This document shows, piece after piece, positions 1 to 7,400 of a stretch of DNA of 8,393 bases. This stretch comes from a bacterium. GTDB lineage: Bacteria; Patescibacteriota; Patescibacteriia; Patescibacteriales; JAGXOH01. Numbering within the stretch: the first letter of the stretch is position 1; every line of letters begins with the position of its first letter. The translations under genes were made by a program, and so were the position numbers. Under the pieces are notes generated by a model that was given only the letters and a program-made list of their open reading frames with translations, ran no database searches and was not told the DNA's origin. The stretch spans positions 1-8,393 of the forward strand of contig JAIOTG010000071.1 of NCBI GenBank assembly GCA_021106995.1. Direction: 5' to 3'.

Positions 1-2775
1 AACACATTGCCTTAACTCTACATAGTACTCACGAACCTCTCCCCCCTCTTCCAGGGTATCAAGATTGGTAAATTCATCACAACCAGCAAATTCAACGCTA
101 CAACCAGCACCTGTTTCTGGAATTAAATACTCAGTCCTCCTATCAGAAAAATAAGTCTCGTCTTTAATATAAGTATCAAAACCAACACATTCATCGGGGC
201 AATAATCCTGAGCTGTAACTTGAGCTGGAACTGAAAAATTACTACCTTCCTCATCATACAACTTACATCCAACTTCATCAGCATTACACTTGCGTCCATA
301 GTTAAAACACTGTTCAGGGGCATTGGTCATAAATCTATAATCAGTGGCTGATTCATAACAATCATCTTCTAAATATTCTGGCAACAATTTTTGATAAATT
401 GTACTATCTTCTCCATAATCAGAATAGTCACTAATTTCTCTACCCTTTTCAAGTTTTATGCCATCAATTAAACATGTCCCAGAAACATCTAGAACTATAT
501 TTACGGCATTAGCACCTACGCTAGAAGGAAAGCCGTAGGTTGTCCCATATCTACCCCAAGAATCTGCACTATATATCTCTGTGCTAGAAGCCTGTCCATT
601 AATACGAAACTCTCCCCCGTTCGGACATTTTGCAAAAAGAGACAATGAATAAGTCTGCCCCCCTATTTGATAACTCCCAGGAGCAACCCCTATACTCTCA
701 GAAGGATTACCATTTACTTGCAAAGCATTTGACCCCACATAACCCTCTCCTTCAGCTAAAGTACCTCCAAAAAGAGTATTTCCTTCTTCAAAACTAGAAT
801 CATATATAAAATTAGATCCTGTTTTATCACCCATTCTAATAAACTGATGACAACCCTCTTTATCTTCATCACAATCCTCTACATTACGATTAAAATACAT
901 AGAAGAAGCTGCTGCTGCCCAATCAATCGTACCCGAGGCTATATTATTTATACCTGGACTACCCTGGGCAGACATAAACATAGCACAACCAGCACTATTA
1001 GCATTACAACCATCGTAATTAAGGGTATTTTTTAAATACGATATTTTTTTACCTTGTGAAGATTTAAAGGTTTGACAAGTATTAAAAATAGGGTCACAGG
1101 ACTCTGCATTAAAATCCCATTTTCTATAATCCTCTATACAATACCCATAATATTCACATTTACCATCATCAGTTTCCTGAATACAAGTTTGCTCATCGGC
1201 GCAGTATTCTTTTCTTTTTACTTTTATTTCGCTATTTCCATCCTTACCATAAACATCCTCTAGTAAAAAATTAGGTCCATAACCTTCTCTTTTACAAAAA
1301 TTAATAGGAGCCTTTAAAACCCACCTTGGATCCACCAAGCCTTTACACCAAGTATTAGGAAACAGACTAGTTTCCCATTCATCACCATCTTCATAACAAC
1401 CTATTAAATCCTTAAGGCTCACTGAATTACCGTCAAGTTCGTCTTTTATATATTGAGCGGCTATATCCCAACCAACCGGGATTATCCTGTATTTTTTTAA
1501 TATTAAAATAGAACGATGAGGAAAGGCCTCTTTATAATCTGGCTCAAGACCATCAGCCTTGTAACCAAATACACCATCACCATTTATATAATTCCCTTCC
1601 ATTGCCTCTATCACTGTCATTTTTTCTTCCATGGCCTGTCTAAAAGTATTACCTATGACACAGTGATTAACCTCAGCGTTCTGAGGATCTGGGCATATTG
1701 TCAATTCAATCAAGACATTATAATCCCCTTTTACACTAAAATCAGGAGACATTATTTCCACAACCCTTCTTTCTATATTTTCTTTATTAGGAGAAACTCC
1801 ACCTGGATCAGACTCATAATCATTTAAACCACCATAATTACCACCATAATTACCATTATAAGGACTAGAAGAGTAAGGAATACTGCTCCCCAAATTACCG
1901 ATCAATCTCTGAAATAGTGTGTAAGCTAATTGATTAACGAAAAGATGTAAAGCATCAACTATCGGCTCCTCTGTCGGCCCCTTCACTATTGCATCTCTAG
2001 ACATCCCTAAAGCTCCATATAAACTATCCGCAAAGGATCCAGGGGGTTGTTTATTCTCATCAGAAGGACCTGAACCAGTTTGCCAGGTATTGTTCACGGC
2101 ATCTGTCGCCATGCCTACATTCTTTTCTTCTATTTTTTTTCTATTAAGTTCAGAAGTAATTTTTATGATTTTATATCCAGGAAAATCATTGGTATAAAAA
2201 ATATTAGAAAAATCAGTTAAAAAATTCTCGCTCTTAAGTTCTTCACTCCAATTCTTCTTCATTGTAGTAAAACTACAATTAGGCGTAGGTCTTTCTTGAT
2301 CAACTAAACCAAGCCCAATTTTCATTTTAAAATCAAAGTCAGGCTCGCATATATCCCATTCCTCTCCCCAAGCATCTTTAGCAAGTCCTTCTATAAAGAC
2401 ACCAGCCGCATTATCACCAATATTTTTCATGTAATCACCCAAATTCTCTTTACGCCAGAAAGCCTTACCACCCTCACCACCACTACCTATATAAGTAGCT
2501 GCATCATAAGCTATTGTATTCAAAGCTACTGCCATGGCCGCATTAAAAACTTCACTTTTCCCATATCTTAAGAACCAATCCATGGCCCAACTAAAACTTG
2601 CCCACATCTGTTGCGCTGCATCAGCGGCCATATCAGGAACATCTAAAATACTTATTCCTATTGCCTTGGTAGGTTTTATAAAAAGTCCAAAACTAGAAAT
2701 AAAAACTAAACAGAAAGTAGCTAAAAATAAAGAGATTTTAGAAATTATTCTGTTTCTTTTGTTTAATTTAGACAT
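1..2775 (-). CDS. Giant secreted Cys-rich protein with CBM-like jelly roll, C-terminus beyond window
   Basis: An ATG at 2775-2773 opens a frame of 925 codons with no stop down to base 1, so the 3' end lies outside the window. Residues 1-38 form a signal peptide: a basic start with K3, K6, R7, R9 and K13, a hydrophobic stretch at about 14-33, and likely cleavage after PTKA. A mixed helical region follows (about 40-300), then a Gly/Tyr/Asn linker (306-316). From about residue 525 the protein is Cys-rich. A motif C-x6-C-x2-[F/Y] occurs at 560, 590, 635, 830 and 892. Residues 654-788 look like a carbohydrate-binding jelly roll (DSSFEEG at the start, IDGIKLEKG near the end). It starts 45 bases after the upstream membrane-protein gene, with no Shine-Dalgarno motif. 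I recognise no named family. From memory, similar Cys-rich hypothetical proteins occur in Parcubacteria. Export is well supported; function is unknown, and a surface or adhesive role is inference. Confidence 0.9.
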   Translation of the reverse strand, partial: MSKLNKRNRIISKISLFLATFCLVFISSFGLFIKPTKAIGISILDVPDMAADAAQQMWASFSWAMDWFLRYGKSEVFNAAMAVALNTIAYDAATYIGSGGEGGKAFWRKENLGDYMKNIGDNAAGVFIEGLAKDAWGEEWDICEPDFDFKMKIGLGLVDQERPTPNCSFTTMKKNWSEELKSENFLTDFSNIFYTNDFPGYKIIKITSELNRKKIEEKNVGMATDAVNNTWQTGSGPSDENKQPPGSFADSLYGALGMSRDAIVKGPTEEPIVDALHLFVNQLAYTLFQRLIGNLGSSIPYSSSPYNGNYGGNYGGLNDYESDPGGVSPNKENIERRVVEIMSPDFSVKGDYNVLIELTICPDPQNAEVNHCVIGNTFRQAMEEKMTVIEAMEGNYINGDGVFGYKADGLEPDYKEAFPHRSILILKKYRIIPVGWDIAAQYIKDELDGNSVSLKDLIGCYEDGDEWETSLFPNTWCKGLVDPRWVLKAPINFCKREGYGPNFLLEDVYGKDGNSEIKVKRKEYCADEQTCIQETDDGKCEYYGYCIEDYRKWDFNAESCDPIFNTCQTFKSSQGKKISYLKNTLNYDGCNANSAGCAMFMSAQGSPGINNIASGTIDWAAAASSMYFNRNVEDCDEDKEGCHQFIRMGDKTGSNFIYDSSFEEGNTLFGGTLAEGEGYVGSNALQVNGNPSESIGVAPGSYQIGGQTYSLSLFAKCPNGGEFRINGQASSTEIYSADSWGRYGTTYGFPSSVGANAVNIVLDVSGTCLIDGIKLEKGREISDYSDYGEDSTIYQKLLPEYLEDDCYESATDYRFMTNAPEQCFNYGRKCNADEVGCKLYDEEGSNFSVPAQVTAQDYCPDECVGFDTYIKDETYFSDRRTEYLIPETGAGCSVEFAGCDEFTNLDTLEEGGEVREYYVELRQCV
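70..1098 (-). repeat. Five-copy C-x6-C-x2-[F/Y] protein repeat
   Basis: Within the secreted giant, the same Cys motif occurs at 1066-1098 (CDPIFNTCQTF), 976-1008 (CNANSAGCAMF), 841-873 (CDEDKEGCHQF), 256-288 (CNADEVGCKLY) and 70-102 (CSVEFAGCDEF). Four of the five have Gly just before the second Cys; the first has Thr. The conservation is at the protein level; the DNA copies are clearly diverged. The equal internal spacing suggests one disulfide loop per copy, which is inference. Confidence 0.7.
412..816 (-). other. CBM/galactose-binding-like jelly-roll domain inside the giant secreted protein
   Basis: Residues 654-788 of the 1-2775 gene carry the pattern of family 4/9-type carbohydrate-binding modules. 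It opens with SNFIYDSSFEEG, passes through a strand YSLSLFAKC and a Trp-containing strand (DSWGRYGTTY), and closes with CLIDGIKLEKG followed by a Tyr-rich tail (DYSDYG). The closing IDGI-LEKG signature is the strongest evidence. It sits between the third and fourth copies of the C-x6-C repeat. Ligand binding is not shown; such folds also occur as purely structural modules. Confidence 0.55.
1828..1851. repeat. Short 12-bp tandem repeat (two copies plus a partial third)
   Basis: The 12-mer accaccataatt is perfectly repeated at 1828-1839 and 1840-1851, followed by a partial, shortened third copy to about 1859. It is in frame in the minus-strand giant gene and encodes the flexible Gly/Tyr/Asn linker around residues 307-316. 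It is a possible site of slippage length variation, but it is very short. Confidence 0.6.
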
Positions 2776-2820
2776 AGTAAATAATTAAAAATCAAATTTT
2801 AAACTAATAAATTAAATAAG

Positions 2821-3507
2821 TTAATTATTCTGATTTAAAGTTTCCCTATAGGCCTGCATTAACTCATCATCACTTACAGCATTCAACATATTTTCATCTA
2901 TTCCCGCCTGCTTAAGCATCTCTCTTAATTCATCAGGGGTAGAATCTCCGCTTACAACTCCTCCCATATTATTATTGTTATCACCTGCGCTTAAACTACC
3001 TGGATTTAACTCCGCACTCAAACCAGAAGAAAGAAATTCGGAGCTATACTTTTCTCCTGTATTATCATTTTGACCCTTAGCCTCTTCTTCAATTTCTTCC
3101 TTAATATAACAATCCTTTCCTCTAGGACAATTAGGATCATAATTTGAGTCCACTTCCTCTTTGTCAGTATAACCATCTCCGTCTGTATCTTCTAAGTAAG
3201 GAGAAGTTCCGTATTTTTCTGTTTCTTCCCAATCAAAAAGACCGTCATTATCACTATCAATATTCGTCCTCTCAACTTCTCCACAGTTACCATTAAGACA
3301 AGTATTCCCTATATTATTTAAAGCCTCTTGCCCAGAATTCTCATTATCTAAATTTAGAGAATTTTTAATGGTTGAATTTAAATCTGAAGCCCATAAAAAA
3401 ACTAAGACTAACGCAAAAATCCCTAAAACAGGTATTGCTATTTTCTGCTTCAGGCCTAGGCTAGATTTTTGAGGTTGTTCTAAATCATCCAGATTCTCAT
3501 CCTCCAT
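2821..3507 (-). CDS. Membrane-anchored thrombospondin type 3 repeat protein
   Basis: This 228-residue protein has an acidic N-terminal tail (1-19), one membrane segment (about 23-41, IAIPVLGIFALVLVFLW), and a long, very acidic, Asn-rich part that should lie outside the membrane. Two adjacent calcium-binding repeats of the D-x-D-x-D-G-x-x-D-x-E-E type are clear: DSDNDGLFDWEE (84-95) and DTDGDGYTDKEE (107-118). Short Cys pairs flank them, C70/C75 and C127/C133. A low-complexity linker (about 136-188) leads to a predicted helical C-terminal module (about 189-225, from TPDELREML to AYRETL). The ATG at 3507 is the natural start, placing the hydrophobic segment near the N-terminus; no Shine-Dalgarno motif precedes it. 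It lies 70 bases after ksgA and 45 before the secreted giant. TSP3 repeats are known calcium-binding spacers in extracellular proteins. The specific role here is unknown; a surface anchor or partner of the neighbouring giants is inference. Confidence 0.88.
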   Translation of the reverse strand: MEDENLDDLEQPQKSSLGLKQKIAIPVLGIFALVLVFLWASDLNSTIKNSLNLDNENSGQEALNNIGNTCLNGNCGEVERTNIDSDNDGLFDWEETEKYGTSPYLEDTDGDGYTDKEEVDSNYDPNCPRGKDCYIKEEIEEEAKGQNDNTGEKYSSEFLSSGLSAELNPGSLSAGDNNNNMGGVVSGDSTPDELREMLKQAGIDENMLNAVSDDELMQAYRETLNQNN

Positions 3508-3528
3508 ATTGACTTATCTTATTTCAAA

Positions 3529-3534
3529 ATTATA
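3529..3534 (-). promoter_or_regulatory. Possible -10 element upstream of the TSP3-repeat gene
   Basis: The minus strand reads TATAAT exactly, 21 bases before the ATG at 3507. The hexamer 17 bases further upstream (3552-3557, TTTTTA) is a poor -35 match, and there is no extended -10 TG. In such an AT-rich gap an exact TATAAT can occur by chance, so this is a weak candidate for a promoter serving the TSP3 gene and the giant gene after it. Confidence 0.3.
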
Positions 3535-3577
3535 TATCTCATTTTACACATTAAAAACTTATCCACTATATTTATTA

Positions 3578-4432
3578 TTATAACATATTTTTTTTAAAAG
3601 CTCCAAATAGCTTTTTCCAATCACCTAGGCTCAAATTCTGAGCCCTGACTTTAGGGTCTAAATCATTTTCTATAAGTGTTTTTTCAACTTCCAACGAGGA
3701 TATTTTTAGGGCGTTGGATAAATTATTTTTAAGCATCTTTCTCTTAGAACTAAAACCAAATTTAAGCAATCTAAAAAACAAATTTTCTTCTTCCTCTTCC
3801 TTGAAAATAAAAAATTTCTTTATCTTTAATTTTATGATAGCACTATCCACTTTTGGACTAGGCCAAAAATTATCGTTTTTAACCACCTTTACAAATTCGG
3901 GCTCGCTATAATACTGTACTGAAGCTCCTAAAATGCTCATTTTACCAGGCTTAGCCACAATCCTTTCAGCCACCTCTTTTTGCAAAAGCAGAACCATTAA
4001 ACCAGGTTTTTTAGGATGGCTTAAAAATTTTCTTAAAAACCTAGAAGTAATACCATAGGGTAAATTGGCCACTATTTTATAATTATTTTCTATCTCTTTA
4101 AAATAATCAGCAGAATCAAAGTCAAGAATATTTTCATTGACAATTTGAACATTTTTTATATCTTGACTTAAAAGAGCTATTTTTAAAACATCTGTAATAC
4201 TTTTATCTAGATCAACCGCTATGACTTTCTGACTCTTCTCAGCAAGACGTGCAGTCAAAAAACCAAGACCTGGCCCCACTTCTAGGACCAGGTCTTCTTT
4301 TTTAAGTTCAGCCTCTTTAATTACTTCCTCATAAACATCTTTGTTTATTAAAAAATTTTGCCCCAGAGAACGCTGTGGCTTTATATTATAAAGCCGGCAC
4401 AATTCCCTAGTTCGAGAAAATATATTTGACAT
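3578..4432 (-). CDS. rsmA (ksgA): 16S rRNA (adenine(1518)-N(6)/adenine(1519)-N(6))-dimethyltransferase
   Basis: KsgA/RsmA uses S-adenosylmethionine to dimethylate two adjacent adenines in the helix 45 loop of 16S rRNA, a late step in 30S subunit assembly in the cytoplasm. The 284-residue protein is close to the usual length (273 in E. coli). Visible family motifs in order are SLGQNFL (22-28), the SAM-binding loop EVGPGLGFLT (51-60), the acidic motif AVDLDK (72-77), the catalytic motif NLPYGIT (123-129), LQKEVAERIVAKPG (150-163), FWPSPKVDS (189-197) and the C-terminal FSSKRKML-N-L (227-238). Two details differ from common versions: the position usually held by Asp in the GDA-type adenine-contact motif appears to be Asn101, and the NLPY motif is followed by Gly. 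Neither suggests loss of function. It starts 30 bases after the NHL/LamG gene with no Shine-Dalgarno motif, and is followed after 70 bases by the TSP3 gene. The assignment is secure. Confidence 0.97.
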   Translation of the reverse strand: MSNIFSRTRELCRLYNIKPQRSLGQNFLINKDVYEEVIKEAELKKEDLVLEVGPGLGFLTARLAEKSQKVIAVDLDKSITDVLKIALLSQDIKNVQIVNENILDFDSADYFKEIENNYKIVANLPYGITSRFLRKFLSHPKKPGLMVLLLQKEVAERIVAKPGKMSILGASVQYYSEPEFVKVVKNDNFWPSPKVDSAIIKLKIKKFFIFKEEEEENLFFRLLKFGFSSKRKMLKNNLSNALKISSLEVEKTLIENDLDPKVRAQNLSLGDWKKLFGAFKKNML

Positions 4433-4456
4433 AATTTAAAGTTTAAATTGATCAAT
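4433..4456. promoter_or_regulatory. Two overlapping perfect palindromes in the gap before ksgA
   Basis: The 30-base gap between the NHL/LamG gene and ksgA contains aatttaaa-g-tttaaatt (4433-4449), a perfect inverted repeat with 8-base arms that directly abuts the ksgA ATG. It overlaps attgatcaat (4447-4456), a perfect 10-base palindrome. Together they fill 24 of the 30 bases. They could be an operator or an RNA hairpin over the ksgA start, but AT-rich sequence yields such symmetry fairly easily. No U-tract follows, so it is not a typical terminator. Confidence 0.3.
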
Positions 4457-4462
4457 AACATC

Positions 4463-7400
4463 TTATTCAGTCAAAAAAAGTTCCACTTTAGTTATAACCA
4501 CATCTGGCCCGTCAAGAGAATTCAAATAATCCTCAAAAGTTTCATAACCACGAGTTCCGCCAAGTAATTTACCAGCATCCATAATGTCTGACTTGTAATC
4601 ACTTAAATACCTGTGATGACATTCAAATTCACCGTCTTCGTCAATATCAATCAAGCCCAATCTAAACATGTCATCATCATTCCAGGAATCTTTTATTATC
4701 ATCTCCATACTATAAGGAGGGGGTCTCCTCTCGTGAAAAAATTCTATATAAAAATTTGTTCCTGAACCAGAAAGGGCTGTACAATAATTTAGATTTGGAG
4801 TTGCGATCGTTCCCGTATTCATATCTGCCTCTTCAACGGTTATAAGAGCGGTCTTCCAGTCTTGACGAGTTCTAACAGCGTGCCCCTCATAACAATCACT
4901 CTGAACGGGTGAACAATGAGTATCGCAATTCCAAGACCATTCTTTACAACAATCATCAGCTTCTACAAAATACCAAGAACCAGGACAAGATGCCGAAGAA
5001 CAAGAAGCTGGACCAGCAGGTGACGCTGTAGTGGACCAACAAGTACTAGTGGCAACACTACAATTATTTATAAATTGACATTGATAAAGATCAATAGTGG
5101 CTCCTTCTGGATTACAAGAAGTTTCATTAGGCACAGGAATACAATCACGAGGATTTCCAGCACCTCCAAGATTCACAAGATTGGCATTACAGGTTCCTGA
5201 AGTTGAACAAGACCCCTGATCTCCACTACAATCACCATCGTCAGCACTCCCGCTATTACAAGTTCCAACTGAATAGCTACCGTCATTACAAGAAACGCTT
5301 GTACAACCAGCCTGCCCCACACCTGGAGGATAACACTGAGGCCACCAATCAACACACACCCTTTCTCTTTCAAATTCAGGCACCCAATAAGTACAATATG
5401 GGTATTCGTTGTACCAATCCCACAAACCACCTCCTGTTGGACCAAGAATACATTCAGAAGGAGGAACTGGATATGGACTTCCGGTGCCAATAGGACTACG
5501 ATCTTCAGCTATCTGCCTACAATCTACGGTGACCGAGTTAGAGGGATTATAATAAAAACCATCAAGCTCCACAAATTGCGGATTCGTACTAATAGAAACA
5601 TCGTGATGACATCTATCACCTCCATCATTGTTAGTTTTAAAAGTATGAGGAAAGCCGCAATAATTATAATTATTATTGTTTACTAGACCTGATAAATTGA
5701 AAGTTTCTGATTCATTTTCTTGAACTTCACAATGAGAAAGAGCTGGGCCCAGCCCATAAGAAACCCAGACTTTGTGAGTTTTATGAGGTTCAAGGGAACC
5801 AGTATCCATATCTTTATATAATTGAAACTTATCATTAACTCCCTGGACATGAAGATCATCTTGAAATTTTAACCCTCCTTCTTCAAACTCTACAGAATAA
5901 TCATCCATCTGCTTAGTTCCATAGAAATGAGCCATTTTTTGCCCTCCTGCCTCTATCAACATATCTCTATCACTAACTCCATCCAAAACATAAAAACGAC
6001 CGCCTCCAGCTGGTTCTATATCAAGAGGGTAAACAAAACGTATCTTATGAGCATCATCACCTGGAATATAATTTTCTGGAGGATTTTTACCACCATAAAT
6101 TCCGCCTCCAGGAGCATCAGTAAAGACATAGCCATTATAAGTATCTGTAACATAAAAATTTCCATCATCAACCGTCAATCCTCCAAGTTCTATTTTCCTA
6201 TTAATTTTTACCTCTAAAAAATTAAAATTAAGAGTTCCACAGGTATTAAAAGTTAAATAAAGATCATTGGGATCATCAACGCTCACACGAGAGGGAAAAT
6301 GAAAACTTACAGCCTCATCCCGCCAAACAGAGTCATCCCCAGAAGAAATAATTTGAGTTGTGTTATAACTTCTACTTTCCTCATTGTCTATTCTGGTAGA
6401 ACCAGGCCTTTTAGTCAAGCTAACACTTAAATTTCCTGCATATTGAACTTTCATATTAACTGTTATAACCTTATCGGAAAATAAACGAGACTGAATAAAC
6501 GGAGTTAAATTAAAGCCAACAACTGGAAAAGATTCAGAAGCAGCACAGCACCTATCAGCCGGATGGGCTCCGCAATAATTACAGCAAACATTCCCCATAC
6601 AACCACTTGCGCCATCGTCACACATTGCCCTTAAACTTCCACCACTAGTATAGCAATTACTGCAATCATTGGGTCTAGGAAGATATAAATCATTAGCCAT
6701 ATCAAGTGCCATATATTTATCATCACTTAAAGCTGTTGTCATTTCATAACCCAATAAAGCCAAAGCTATATTGTGAGGACCCCTATTATAAAATCTCATC
6801 TGACCGTTAAATATACCGCCAGCCCCTTCGTCAAATTGTTCAGAATAAACCATTGGCATATTGTCAGAATAATTATTAGGGTCAAAATTAAATTTCTGAT
6901 TCCAGGATGCGCCAGAAAAATTTTCATTAATTAATTTATCTGAAAGAACAACCATATCAGAACCTATAACTCTACCGTTTCCTTTATCAGAAATATAAAA
7001 ATTACTTGAAATTGGATCATATTCTATATCCATAGGTTCGTTAAGTTGATAAACACCACTTCCAAGGACTCCAAAAGTATCCCAATCAGAAAAATCTTTT
7101 CTCATCCGAACGATTCTATCATTACCAGTATCAGCTATATATAGATAATTACCCCTCACTTCTATCCCTTTAGGATTATTAAAAAAATAAGGCTCTAAAA
7201 GTTTAGGATCATCAGTGGCAGCACCGTCAAAGCCTTTAACTATTCTAAGTTCATCTAAATTTCCATCTAGAAACTCCCCTACCTCATCTTTAATATAATA
7301 AGAGTCATAATATCCCCCCCCTACATAAATATCACTCTTACCTTCAAAAACCATACTCCTGCTCTCTGCGCTACTACCTACTTCATTTCCATCTATAAAT

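Noticed and set aside
123..323. Minus-strand 66-codon ORF
   Set aside because: It lies in another frame inside the 925-codon secreted giant, has a non-protein-like composition and no motif; the real frame reads the Cys repeat here.
847..2788. Several plus-strand ORFs of 62-103 codons opposite the left giant gene
   Set aside because: They are antisense to an intact coding frame, rich in Ile/Thr/Tyr as expected from AT-rich antisense, and share no recognisable motif.
2776..2820. Possible terminator between the TSP3 gene and the secreted giant
   Set aside because: The gap is almost pure A/T with only a 5-base AT stem; no GC-rich hairpin followed by a U-tract.
3559..3567. ttatccact, 8 of 9 matches to the DnaA box TTATCCACA
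   Set aside because: A single copy in an AT-rich 70-base gap, with no cluster, no dnaA/dnaN neighbour and no AT-rich repeat array; chance is the simpler explanation.
5173..5493. Overlapping ORFs of about 100 codons on both strands in the Cys-rich region
   Set aside because: They are shadows of the NHL giant, which reads through without interruption and shows regular Cys spacing.
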